A DNA stretch of 64,000 nt from Gracilimonas sp965227785 (lineage in GTDB: Bacteria; Bacteroidota; Rhodothermia; Balneolales; Balneolaceae), in the NCBI RefSeq assembly GCF_965227785.1, contig NZ_OZ245785.1, forward strand, positions 558,001 to 622,000, written 5' to 3'. Of this stretch, positions 27,164 through 35,382 are shown in pieces. Under the pieces are notes generated by a model. It was given only the letters and a program-made list of their open reading frames with translations. It made no database searches and was not told the DNA's origin. Both the position numbers and the translations under genes were made by a program. Every line of letters starts with the position of its first letter. Position 1 is the first letter of the stretch.

Positions 27164-27655
27164 CTACAATTTTACTTTGCTCTCCTGGCGAGGATCCAGA
27201 TCATAAAGAGAGGATGCCGTTGCCTGAATAGTCTTATACCACTCGTTTCCAAACTTATCATTAATAGTGTAGAAATCAGCAAAATCAGGCTTTCGGATGG
27301 TCATTTTCCACTCCTGAGTCTTGGATTTAAAGGTAGGATCTACATGAAGAAGCTCGTGGTAGAGCATCATCTCCTTCGTTTCATTATCAAGCATATCCCA
27401 CAGCTCACCGGATATTTCAATCAGGTAGTCATTACCTGAATAATGTTTTACTTCACGGCTGGCTTTCATACACTTGGCCGCGCGCTGCTTGGAAAGGTTC
27501 GGATATACAAGAAAATAGCCAATCTCTGCGGGACCGAATTCCAGTTTATGCTTCTCTATTACTTTTTTGGCAATGGCCTCCACTTCAGGAGACTCCATTA
27601 GTTGCTTGGTTGAATGAATAGTTGCTTCAGCTTGTAAAAAATCGTTCTCTGGCAT
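27164..27655 (-). CDS. Putative metallopeptidase with HExxH motif
   Basis: A 163-residue protein with a clear zinc-protease motif, MMLYHELLHVDP (HELLH near residue 107). The surroundings fit the putative phage-type metallopeptidase family (PhageMetallopep): an N-terminal helix, AEIGYFLVYPNLSKQRAAKCMKASRE, a strand ELWDMLDNETKEMMLYHELLH, and a C-terminal region with further polar residues. No signal peptide is present, so it is probably cytoplasmic. The substrate is unknown. Similar proteins occur both in phages and in bacterial chromosomes. No other phage gene is nearby. It is 27 bases downstream of the DUF4920 gene. Confidence 0.65.
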   Translation of the reverse strand: MPENDFLQAEATIHSTKQLMESPEVEAIAKKVIEKHKLEFGPAEIGYFLVYPNLSKQRAAKCMKASREVKHYSGNDYLIEISGELWDMLDNETKEMMLYHELLHVDPTFKSKTQEWKMTIRKPDFADFYTINDKFGNEWYKTIQATASSLYDLDPRQESKVKL

Positions 27656-27682
27656 GAATAGTTTAAATATCTAAAATTAAAA

Positions 27683-28174
27683 TTATGATTTAGGAATCAT
27701 GACGGATGTAGCTACGATAGAATATTCTTTCTGAGGTCCTTCTATTGCGTCGGCATCTTCTCCGGCATCTTCAGCATAGTGTTTGGCTTGCTCTTCTGAG
27801 AGTTCTTTTACAGTAAATGTGCCTACAAGCTTAACGGTTTTCCCCTGAGAGTCTGTAGGGATAAAGAACCCATAATCCTTAAAGGTTATCCGTGCTGAGT
27901 AGCCGTCCTGATTAGCAACGAAAAAGCAACCTTTCTTTTGGCAAACTTTAGCTATCTCCGTTTCTACCGTTACTTCTTTTCCGGATAGCTCTTCTTCAGA
28001 TTCAATTAATGAAATAAGTGATGTCGCTTCGTTCCACTGCTCTACTTCCGAGCCAAACACTTCATACGCGTCTGTTTGCTGAACCGGCTCTGAAAGTCGA
28101 ATTACTTCAGCTTCCTGAGCGAATAATGATGTGGACAGCAGCATTAAAAATACAGGTATAAATATCTTTTTCAT
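27683..28174 (-). CDS. Secreted DUF4920-domain protein
   Basis: A 163-residue exported protein. A signal peptide (MKKIFIPVFLMLLSTSLFAQ) is followed by a compact beta-rich domain with KVCQKKGCFFVANQDGYSARITFKDYGFFIP, in which two cysteines four residues apart are typical of DUF4920. The rest contains TVKLVGTFTVKELSEEQAKHYAEDAG. Function is unknown. The two cysteines could bind metal or form a disulfide (inference). Probably periplasmic. Confidence 0.75.
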   Translation of the reverse strand: MKKIFIPVFLMLLSTSLFAQEAEVIRLSEPVQQTDAYEVFGSEVEQWNEATSLISLIESEEELSGKEVTVETEIAKVCQKKGCFFVANQDGYSARITFKDYGFFIPTDSQGKTVKLVGTFTVKELSEEQAKHYAEDAGEDADAIEGPQKEYSIVATSVMIPKS

Positions 28175-28247
28175 CTTGGCTTTCTTTGTTTTTTGAGGAG
28201 CTCAAACATACAAAGTTTAGGACCAATATTGCACCTCGATGAACTAT

Positions 28248-29075
28248 TTAATTCATGGATTTCTGTTCTGTTTTACAGTAATAAATCTTACGACCTCCCG
28301 TCTCCATAACCATAATTTCTTTACCACATTTATAACAAGGTTTACCGGCTCTTCCATATGTGTAATGCCGGTATTGTTTACGGGAAGCTCCCTCCTCTTT
28401 TAACGCTTTAACCAAATCATCGGGAGTGGTAAGCCCACCTGTTTTATAGGATCTTTGGGAAAGCTCCAATGAATTCTCTGCTAATGCTTCGATCTGTTCT
28501 TCGCTGCAATCTTTAGGCCGAAATTCCGGATCAACACCTGAGCAGAATAGAATCTCGCTTCGAAGGTAGTTCCCAAGTCCGCTTAAAAACCCCTGGTCCA
28601 AAAGCAATGTAGAAAGCTTTCTGTTTTTAAATGTACTGCTCTGATATCGTTTCAAAACTTCTTCATAAGTAGTTTCTGGGTGAACAACATCCGGTCCGAG
28701 TTTCTTAATGTAGGAATGCTGCTCTACCTCATCATCCTTAAGTATCTCAATCTCTGAAGCAGAATATAAAAAGGCCGATGAATCGGAAGTATGTATCGCT
28801 ACCCTTAGCGACCGGTTAGTATCGGGCTCACTCCCGTTCTTACTAATCATCCACTTTCCGTAGAGCTGGTTATGGGAATAGAGATTCAGATTGTTTCCGA
28901 ATGCCGTTACAATGGCTTTTCCTCTCGGCGTGATAGAATCTATTTTTAAACCCGTTAGCTGTTGTTCGAATGGTTTAAGCTCATCAAAGGCAAAGAACAC
29001 CTCTTCGATTTCTTTCCCTGCAATTGCATCGCTGAGTTTATCTGCTGCTCTCCAAATTTCCGGTCCTTCTGGCAT
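28248..29075 (-). CDS. nei: Endonuclease VIII-like DNA glycosylase (Nei), atypical zinc finger
   Basis: A base-excision repair glycosylase/AP-lyase of the Fpg/Nei family. Pro-2/Glu-3 catalytic residues are present (MPEGPEIWRAADKL), as is YSHNQLYGKWMI, which favours Nei over Fpg. An H2TH region (LLDQGFLSGLGNYLRSEILFCSGVDP) is followed by the C-terminal zinc module CYKCGKEIMVMETGGRKIYYCKTEQK. The first CxxC pair is present but the fourth ligand position, normally a cysteine two residues after the third, reads CKTE. Metal binding may therefore use another residue or be lost. Length of 275 is normal. Nearest neighbours are not repair genes. Confidence 0.9.
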   Translation of the reverse strand: MPEGPEIWRAADKLSDAIAGKEIEEVFFAFDELKPFEQQLTGLKIDSITPRGKAIVTAFGNNLNLYSHNQLYGKWMISKNGSEPDTNRSLRVAIHTSDSSAFLYSASEIEILKDDEVEQHSYIKKLGPDVVHPETTYEEVLKRYQSSTFKNRKLSTLLLDQGFLSGLGNYLRSEILFCSGVDPEFRPKDCSEEQIEALAENSLELSQRSYKTGGLTTPDDLVKALKEEGASRKQYRHYTYGRAGKPCYKCGKEIMVMETGGRKIYYCKTEQKSMN

Positions 29076-29161
29076 GATATTGTTTTTGGTTATTAGTTGG
29101 TCTCGTAAAAAGTTTGGTTAATGTCTTGGAAGTCCATACAATCAACAGCAAAAAACCGTTC

Positions 29162-29560
29162 ATGAAATCTTTTTTGGCCATAATTTCAGGGTTTGCAGGG
29201 TTCCTTTTTTTTGAAGGGTTTGCACGACTTATCATCACTTTCTATCATCGGGTCGATTTCCATTTTTATGGTATTTCGCACTTACCATCCTCCGTGTGGG
29301 TAGTTGTCATATTGCTTTCTGTGCTTACCAGTACCTGGCTTGTTTCTATGCTTATCCTCACAGTAACCAACAAAGATTCCTTTTTGCATGCTATAATTTT
29401 TGGAGGGGTACTGATTGGTTGGAGAGCTATGGAATTCTATAATTCATATCAATCCGAACCATTATGGTATTTTGGAATCGTTATACTATTGCATCTATCA
29501 GGCATCTTTCTTGCCTATCAATTATATACAAAACAACATGAGATTACTGATCCTTCTTAG
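29162..29560 (+). CDS. Small four-helix membrane protein, unknown function
   Basis: An upstream in-frame start at 29114 would add 16 hydrophilic residues, but ATG 29162 (MKSFLAIISGFAGFLFFEG) gives a normal membrane protein start. The 132-residue product has four hydrophobic segments (about 3-22, 42-62, 72-90 and 105-125) with short loops and the polar-helix motif FARLIITFYH. No family is recognised. Its last 23 bases overlap the start of the next gene (ATG 29538), which suggests translational coupling with the downstream lipoprotein gene. Confidence 0.6.
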   Translation: MKSFLAIISGFAGFLFFEGFARLIITFYHRVDFHFYGISHLPSSVWVVVILLSVLTSTWLVSMLILTVTNKDSFLHAIIFGGVLIGWRAMEFYNSYQSEPLWYFGIVILLHLSGIFLAYQLYTKQHEITDPS

Positions 29561-30728
29561 CGTTTTTTTGCTGGTAAACGGATGCTCCGAAACAGCTGAC
29601 ATTCAACTTCAGGAGATACCTTCGGTAGCCGGGAATAACAGCTCTCTTCCTTCTTTGTACACCGATAATACCGGCATCGTGTTTATGAGCTGGGTTGAAG
29701 AACGAGACAATATCGCTGATTTAAATTACGCTACATTCAAGAATAATACCTGGTCTGAACCTTCTGTTATATCAGCTGACTCAACCTGGTTCCTAAACTG
29801 GGCCGATTACCCTTCCATTATAGGACATAATGGACAACCCATGGCTGCTCACTGGCTTAATAAGAAACCCGGAGGTACATATGCTTATGATATTAACATC
29901 TCAGCTTACACTAATGAATGGTCTGATAAAACCATCCCTCATCAGGATGAAACCGCAACCGAGCATGGATTCCTGAGTATGCTTCCGGCCTCTGATTCCA
30001 CCTTCATGGCGGTATGGTTAGACGGTCGAAAAACAGCCGGACGAGATCATCATGAATATGCTGATCTCAGCAAGGCTATGACACTCAGAGGTGCTATAAT
30101 TGACCGAAATGGTCTGGTTTTAGAAAAATTTCTCATCGATGATGCTGTTTGTGACTGTTGCAATACCTCATTAGCTAAAACAGAGAACGGCTTTATTGTC
30201 ACCTATCGAAACCGAACGGAAGATGAAATTCGTGATATTTATTCTTCAGTTTTCAGAGATGGAAGCTGGAGCGAACCAAAGCCTGTGCATAATGATAATT
30301 GGGAAATAGCCGCCTGCCCCGTCAATGGTCCGGCTGTTGAAGTTCAAAATGGAGTGGTTGCTACAAGTTGGTTTACCGGGGCAAATGGAGAGAATAAATT
30401 ACAATTAGGTATTTCGAATGATCATGGAAACAATTTCGATAAGGTAATTTCAGTAGATAACCAAAATGCTGTGGGAAGAACAGATCTGGTAATCACGGCT
30501 GATAAAATCTGGGTGAGTTGGCTTTCTTCAGCTGATGGAGCCGGACAGTTAAATTTAGCCTCTTATTCTCTGGCCGGTGAGCCTTTAAATCAATATTCCA
30601 TTCCAAATATCTCAGGAAAAAGAAGTACCGGATTTCCACAGATTACCAAATCTGAATATGGTATTCTTATAGCCTTTACCGACGTTTCCGAAGAAAGTAA
30701 ACAAATCCGAATGTTTGAATTAAAATAG
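29538..30728 (+). CDS. Sialidase-fold (beta-propeller) lipoprotein
   Basis: The start is ATG 29538, giving MRLLILLSVFLLVNGCSETAD with a lipobox LVNGC (cysteine 16). The 396-residue product has repeated beta-propeller blades, for example VFMSWVEERDNIADLNYATFKNNTW, FMAVWLDGRK and the Asp-box-like SNDHGNNFDKVIS. This is the exo-alpha-sialidase/BNR fold. The enzymatic residues of true sialidases could not be confirmed, so it may be a structural or carbohydrate-binding propeller. It belongs to a run of exported or lipid-anchored proteins (29.2-34.1 kb). Confidence 0.7.
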   Translation: MRLLILLSVFLLVNGCSETADIQLQEIPSVAGNNSSLPSLYTDNTGIVFMSWVEERDNIADLNYATFKNNTWSEPSVISADSTWFLNWADYPSIIGHNGQPMAAHWLNKKPGGTYAYDINISAYTNEWSDKTIPHQDETATEHGFLSMLPASDSTFMAVWLDGRKTAGRDHHEYADLSKAMTLRGAIIDRNGLVLEKFLIDDAVCDCCNTSLAKTENGFIVTYRNRTEDEIRDIYSSVFRDGSWSEPKPVHNDNWEIAACPVNGPAVEVQNGVVATSWFTGANGENKLQLGISNDHGNNFDKVISVDNQNAVGRTDLVITADKIWVSWLSSADGAGQLNLASYSLAGEPLNQYSIPNISGKRSTGFPQITKSEYGILIAFTDVSEESKQIRMFELK

Positions 30729-30745
30729 TTAATGTACCTAACTCT

Positions 30746-31462
30746 ATGAACCTGAAAGCTCTTTTAGTACCGGTAGTCACTTTATTGCTCCTTACTGGCT
30801 GTGAACCCTCAGAAGCCCCTGTTTCTCAGGCAAATAATACATTTCAGATCATCTTAACCGACAGTACCTTAGACCAATGGAGCGGTAAGGATGATTATTG
30901 GACGTTTGAAAACGGAGTATTGACTGGAGAAACTACTCCAAATACTATTCTGATTGAGAATACTTTCTTTATCTGGGAAGGAAACACCGGACACGACTTT
31001 GAATTAAAGGCCGACTTCAGGATTTCAGAACAAGGAAATAGTGGTGTTAATTATCGAAGCAAACCTGTGGAAGGAAAAGAATTTATGCTCCGTGGATACC
31101 AGGCAGATATTGATGGTTCTAATAAATATACGGGGAATATTTATGAAGAAAGAGGGCGAGCGACCCTTGCCAGTCGTGGAGAAATTGTATACATGACGAA
31201 CGGCAATTCTTCAGAAATATTAGCAAGGACCGGAACTCAGGAATCATTGCTATCAAAAATTGATACAACCGAAAACAGCTGGAAGCAATATCATATCATT
31301 GTACAGGGAAACTCCATTATTCATTTAGTAAACGGTCAGATTATGACTATTCTTATGAATGATGGTGCGTCAAAGTCGGCCGGTAATAAGTTGGGATTCC
31401 AGCTACACCTTGGGCCTCCAATGAAAGTGGAGTTCCGGAATATACGATTGAAGAAATTATAA
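30746..31462 (+). CDS. DUF1080 (3-keto-disaccharide hydrolase-like) lipoprotein
   Basis: A 238-residue lipoprotein (signal peptide with LLLTGC, cysteine 19). The concanavalin-like fold of the DUF1080 family is indicated by LDQWSGKDDYWTFENGVLTGE, TFFIWEGNTGHDFELKADFRISEQGNSGVNYRS and the terminal GFQLHLGPPMKVEFRNIRLKKL. DUF1080 proteins include 3-keto-glycoside hydrolases, acting after a GMC- or Gfo/Idh-type 3-dehydrogenation of sugars. It stands between a propeller lipoprotein and a haem-binding lipoprotein, 17 bases after the former, which suggests one periplasmic sugar-oxidation module (inference). Confidence 0.85.
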   Translation: MNLKALLVPVVTLLLLTGCEPSEAPVSQANNTFQIILTDSTLDQWSGKDDYWTFENGVLTGETTPNTILIENTFFIWEGNTGHDFELKADFRISEQGNSGVNYRSKPVEGKEFMLRGYQADIDGSNKYTGNIYEERGRATLASRGEIVYMTNGNSSEILARTGTQESLLSKIDTTENSWKQYHIIVQGNSIIHLVNGQIMTILMNDGASKSAGNKLGFQLHLGPPMKVEFRNIRLKKL

Positions 31463-31521
31463 GTACTATTAGTACTTTAGCCAAGTACATCATCAGGAAT
31501 TTTATTCTTTAATAAATCTGC

Positions 31522-34122
31522 ATGCATATTATTAACCATCGAATTAGCAGTATATCTCTCACTATAATTTCAGCCGGCTTTCTATTGATTTCAGGTTGTA
31601 GCTCATCCCCGGATCAGGATACAGAACAAGCTCAGCAAACAGTAAGTCAGCAAAATCCAGCCAGCACTGACATTCAAACATTACCCGGGTTTGAAACACA
31701 ATTGCTTTATGAAGTACCAAGAGGAAGTTATGGCACCTGGATTGCCCTTACTGTAGATAGCCAGGGCCGCCTGATTGCTTCCGACCAAAGCAATAAAGGT
31801 ATGTACCGGATTACCGTAAATGAAGCGGGCGGAAATCCTGAGGTAGAGATTGAGGAAGTTACTATCCCTCTTTCAGGAGTAAATGGGTTTGCCTGGAAAG
31901 ACCGTGACTTATACGCCAACGTTGGGGGTAAGGGGATTTTCAAAATGAGTGATGAACGCGGAGATGACCGCTTTGACGTTCTGGAATTTCTTGGTGGCCC
32001 GGCCAAGCTGGCTGAACATGGGAATCACAGTGTTATCAATACCGCTATTGATAATGACTTATATGTGATCAATGGAAACTATACTCCTGAGCCTGAACTT
32101 AACAACAGCAGGTTACCCAATTGGGATGAGGATTTATTGCTTCCCCGGATGTGGGATATCAGAGGTAATGCCCGCGGCATTTATGCGCCTGGTGGCTACA
32201 TAGCCAAAATTAATACTGATGCTTCTAAATGGGAGATGTTCAGTATTGGATATAGAAATCCATATGACGCGGCTGCAAACCCTCATGGAGAGCTGTTTAC
32301 GTTTGATTCTGATATGGAATGGGATTTGGGAATGCCATGGTATCGCCCGACAAGGCTTATTCACGTAACAAGCGGTAGTGATTACGGCTGGAGAAGCGGT
32401 AGCGGAAAATGGAAAGAATATTTTGAAGACAGCCTTCCTCCTACTCTGAATACAGGGCGAGGTTCTCCTACCGGAATACTCTTTGGTACCGGTGCCAAAT
32501 TTCCCGCTAAGTATCAGCATGCTTTGTTTGCACTCGATTGGTTATATGGAACTATTTATGCCTTTCACCTTACTCCTGATGGTGCAACGTATAGAGCCGA
32601 GGCCGAAAAATTTCTTTCCGGAAATGCACTTCCTCTAACCGATGCCGTAATTGGTAAAGACGGAGCTCTGTATTTCATTATTGGCGGGAGATCAAATGTC
32701 ACCAAACTATATCGTGTAATTTATACCGGTGATGAATCAACTGAGCCCGCTCCTTACCCTGATAACACTGAAGCTAAACAAGCTCGCCAGACTCGTAGAA
32801 ATTTAGAGAAGTATCATGGAGTATCAGATCCAAAGGCCATCGCGGAAGCCTGGCCTTATCTTAATTCTGACGATCAGTTTATACGCTATGCTGCACGAGT
32901 AGCAGTGGAATCTCAGCCCGTAAATCTATGGGCCAACAAGGCATTGAATGAAGATAAGCCCTGGGCTAAGGTTAATGGAATGATTGCTTTGGCAAGGTCC
33001 AATTCTCAAGGATATAGAGAAGAAGCTATCAACTCGTTGATAGAAACAAATCTGGCATCTTATAGCCCTGATCAAAGATTGGGATATTTACGAGCACTTT
33101 CCCTTGTCATCATGCGCCTTGGAGATCCAGACAACACACAGAGAACCCTTGTTTCGGATAAACTCCAGCAGCTTTTACCCTCTGAAGATACCCGCATCAA
33201 TACCGAATTAATCCGTTTATTGGTTTACCTCGAAGATTCGAGAGTGATTGAGAAAGCCTTGGCTTTAATAGAGAACCCCAAACCCCAAAACTCCAAACCC
33301 AACTGGTTAGGCGTTGTAGATCACCCGGACGGGACCATTGAGAAAATGCAGGAAAACCCGCCACCGGTGCAGGGAATCGAATATCTGTTTATGCTTAGAA
33401 ACCTCAAAACCGGGTGGACCATTGAACAGCGAAAAGAATATTTCACCTTCATCAATGAAGCTTCCGATAAAATGGGTGGCTCAAGTTATACCGGATATTT
33501 AAGAAAAATCAGGGATGATGCTTTGAGCAATGCCTCAGAACAAGAGCATGATGCCGTAGCGGATATTACAGGCGTTAGCTTAATAACGGAACCTGAGTTT
33601 GAAATAAAGCAACCACAAGGCCCCGGGAAAGACTGGACTGTAAATGAAGCTATTGTGGCGGTAGCAGATCACCTTACCGGCCGAAACTTCGAGAACGGAA
33701 GGAATGCCTTCTTTGCAACAGGATGTGCTTCCTGTCACCGATTTAATGGGTATGGAGGTAATATAGGTCCTGATTTAAGCACCATAGGACTTAGATCTTC
33801 TGTTGATGTTTTGCTGGAAGACATTATAGACCCAAGCTCACTTATTTCTGATCAATACAGTAGCTCAGAAGTGAAGCTCAAAAGCGGAGATTTAATTCTT
33901 GGACTGGTCGTAGAAGAGGCTGATACGTTGAAAATATATCCAAGAGATCCTGATCAAGCGGCAATATTGGTAAGTAAAAATCAGGTACAATCCGTAGAAC
34001 CATCGAGCATTTCTCAGATGCCGGCAAATTTACTAAACCCGCTAAATGAAGAAGAGCTGAGGGATTTAATCGCTTACTTGAGATCTGGCGGCAACCCTGA
34101 CAGTAAGTTGTTTAAGAAGTGA
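31522..34122 (+). CDS. PVC-type haem-binding (CxxCH) lipoprotein with propeller and HEAT-like middle region
   Basis: An 866-residue lipoprotein (signal peptide ending LLISGC, cysteine 26). Residues about 50-400 form a propeller domain of the sugar-dehydrogenase/PVC membrane-bound dehydrogenase type (GYRNPYDAAANPHGELFTFDSDMEWDLG, HVTSGSDYGWRSGSGKW). Residues about 430-650 look alpha-helical and HEAT-like. A C-terminal cytochrome c domain has the haem motif CASCH at residues 735-739, GPDLSTIGLR, and a methionine ligand candidate in SQMPANLL near the end, matching the Pirellula/Verrucomicrobium-type haem-binding domain. It could pass electrons from an oxidised sugar to the respiratory chain (inferred). 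It ends the lipoprotein cluster. Confidence 0.85.
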   Translation: MHIINHRISSISLTIISAGFLLISGCSSSPDQDTEQAQQTVSQQNPASTDIQTLPGFETQLLYEVPRGSYGTWIALTVDSQGRLIASDQSNKGMYRITVNEAGGNPEVEIEEVTIPLSGVNGFAWKDRDLYANVGGKGIFKMSDERGDDRFDVLEFLGGPAKLAEHGNHSVINTAIDNDLYVINGNYTPEPELNNSRLPNWDEDLLLPRMWDIRGNARGIYAPGGYIAKINTDASKWEMFSIGYRNPYDAAANPHGELFTFDSDMEWDLGMPWYRPTRLIHVTSGSDYGWRSGSGKWKEYFEDSLPPTLNTGRGSPTGILFGTGAKFPAKYQHALFALDWLYGTIYAFHLTPDGATYRAEAEKFLSGNALPLTDAVIGKDGALYFIIGGRSNVTKLYRVIYTGDESTEPAPYPDNTEAKQARQTRRNLEKYHGVSDPKAIAEAWPYLNSDDQFIRYAARVAVESQPVNLWANKALNEDKPWAKVNGMIALARSNSQGYREEAINSLIETNLASYSPDQRLGYLRALSLVIMRLGDPDNTQRTLVSDKLQQLLPSEDTRINTELIRLLVYLEDSRVIEKALALIENPKPQNSKPNWLGVVDHPDGTIEKMQENPPPVQGIEYLFMLRNLKTGWTIEQRKEYFTFINEASDKMGGSSYTGYLRKIRDDALSNASEQEHDAVADITGVSLITEPEFEIKQPQGPGKDWTVNEAIVAVADHLTGRNFENGRNAFFATGCASCHRFNGYGGNIGPDLSTIGLRSSVDVLLEDIIDPSSLISDQYSSSEVKLKSGDLILGLVVEEADTLKIYPRDPDQAAILVSKNQVQSVEPSSISQMPANLLNPLNEEELRDLIAYLRSGGNPDSKLFKK

Positions 34123-34136
34123 AAAACTGATCAGTA

Positions 34137-34508
34137 TTATCGTTGAATCCAAACGACAGAATCTGCATAAACTATTACCTCTAACACAATTTCGGTATTA
34201 GCAGGCCTTCCTGTCAATCGAAATGAGGTATAGGTTCTGTCGGATATGGTATAAGTGCCATGTCCATTTTCACTTTCCAGATATAGGTCTTTAAGGGTTA
34301 CTTCCTCAAAAGAGTTTTGGCCACCTCCTTGTATCTCAGGCCGCTCAAAATAAGCGACTGACCTTCCTATTGCTTCATACATACCCTGTAGAGTAGCAGA
34401 CCTGTTAGGGTTAAGCTCCCCCTTCGAGAATGTATTGAAGGCTACAGAAACAGTTATTGCTACAAGTACGGTAACTAATATGACCAGCAGTAATTCTCTT
34501 TTTCCCAT
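34137..34508 (-). CDS. Minor pilin-like protein
   Basis: A 123-residue protein whose N-terminus MGKRELLLVILVTVLVAITVSVAFNTF resembles a prepilin: a short leader, a glycine at residue 2 and a 21-residue hydrophobic helix. The canonical Glu at mature position 5 is missing; the nearest is at position 3 if cleavage follows Gly-2. The globular part is acidic. It is a paralogue of the protein encoded just upstream. Strong Shine-Dalgarno text (GGAGGT) lies 4 bases before the start. A terminator separates the two genes, so it is probably expressed less strongly than its neighbour. Confidence 0.7.
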   Translation of the reverse strand: MGKRELLLVILVTVLVAITVSVAFNTFSKGELNPNRSATLQGMYEAIGRSVAYFERPEIQGGGQNSFEEVTLKDLYLESENGHGTYTISDRTYTSFRLTGRPANTEIVLEVIVYADSVVWIQR

Positions 34509-34538
34509 TTTGACCTCCGAATAAAATAAGAGTGGAGT

Positions 34539-34568
34539 AAAAAAAATGGCTCCCTTTCAGGAGCCATT
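34539..34568 (-). terminator. Terminator of the main pilin-like gene
   Basis: On the minus strand a perfect 9-bp stem AATGGCTCC/GGAGCCATT with a 6-base loop is followed by an 8-base T-tract, 28 bases beyond the stop of the 34597-35049 gene and before the minor pilin-like gene. Confidence 0.93.
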
Positions 34569-34596
34569 ATAAACTTATGATATAGATACTAATCTA

Positions 34597-35049
34597 TTAG
34601 TCATTTTCAACCCAAGTAATACCACCTGGTCCGATATCAGCTTGAAGCGGTCCGTTTCCGGTAGCAGAACTAACAGAAGAAGTAACCGGTCCGTCGATAC
34701 GGCTGGCAGGATAAGCGGTAATTTGGAATGTAGTATCAGTAGCACCCGGTGCAGCAAATGTATATACACCGTTAGCGTTTACTGCTGTCAAACCACCATT
34801 AGCGATTTCGTCAGCAGGGAAAGCAACTGTATTGAAGGTAATACCTTCCCAGTCACCGCCGCCGCCGCCAAGCATCTCAGGCTTCATGAAGTAGCCCTGA
34901 GCTGAAGAAGCGAAAGTAGCTATATCCTGACGAACAGCGTCAAGGTTAGCTGAATCAGCAGCTGATCCGAATGTGTTAATAGCCACAACCGTCGCAATAC
35001 CTACGATGATTGTTACGAGAATTACGAGAAGTAATTGTTGTTGACCCAT
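34597..35049 (-). CDS. Main pilin-like protein
   Basis: A 150-residue protein starting MGQQQLLLVILVTIIVGIATVVAINTF. As in its paralogue, this looks like a type III-style or type IV prepilin leader with a very short charged part and a long hydrophobic helix, but without Glu at +5. The globular half is rich in small residues (a run of five glycines, ANGGLTAVNANGVYTF, GATDTTFQITAYPASR), typical of a secreted beta-rich pilin head. It has a consensus ribosome site (AGGAG), a promoter-like sequence 64 bases upstream and a strong terminator, which suggests high expression. It is a good candidate for the fibre subunit of the pilus machine at 9.8-19.5 kb. Confidence 0.75.
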   Translation of the reverse strand: MGQQQLLLVILVTIIVGIATVVAINTFGSAADSANLDAVRQDIATFASSAQGYFMKPEMLGGGGGDWEGITFNTVAFPADEIANGGLTAVNANGVYTFAAPGATDTTFQITAYPASRIDGPVTSSVSSATGNGPLQADIGPGGITWVEND

Positions 35050-35112
35050 GATGATCTCCTATTGTAGTGTTGTTTTGTGTTTGTTAAACTGTTTTCAATT
35101 TATCTGATGCAA

Positions 35113-35140
35113 ATTTTACTAATAACTACATCAAAGTAAA
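35113..35140 (-). promoter_or_regulatory. Candidate promoter of the main pilin-like gene
   Basis: On the minus strand, TTTACT (35140-35135) and TAAAAT (35118-35113) are separated by 16 bases and resemble sigma-70 hexamers, 64 bases before the start codon. AAAATTTG just after gives a near match to the Bacteroidota -7 box. Experimental support is absent. Confidence 0.4.
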
Positions 35141-35382
35141 TTAGAAATTATTTAGTGTTGTTTGGTTTTTTCTTGATCACAAGAGTGATCTCTTTTTCAA
35201 TTGTTACAAAACTTAATTAAAAAATTTTAATATTCGCAGAAAAAATTATCGAAGTACTTCTTTTTCTGTAATGCCTAATTGAGCACGAATTAATCTACGA
35301 AATAAAAATCAGGTTGGATGTAGATTAATGAAGTTCTAATACTTTTCATACTCAAATCTTTGGATTTGTTGATAAGACGAAA
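35141..35382. other. AT-rich spacer upstream of the pilin-like gene
   Basis: No gene is visible between the SDR stop and the pilin promoter. The spacer has a perfect 6-bp inverted repeat GATCAC-AAGA-GTGATC at 35175-35190, followed by a T-rich stretch on the plus strand. It may be an operator for the pilin gene, as no plus-strand gene precedes it that would need a terminator. Confidence 0.4.

Noticed and set aside
27164..27655. Prophage remnant around the metallopeptidase gene
   Set aside because: The family occurs in phages, but no phage structural gene, integrase or att repeat is near it.
33275..33305. G-quadruplex-like run on the minus strand
   Set aside because: It codes for an NPKPQNSKP linker, and has only three good G-runs plus a two-base run; weak evidence.
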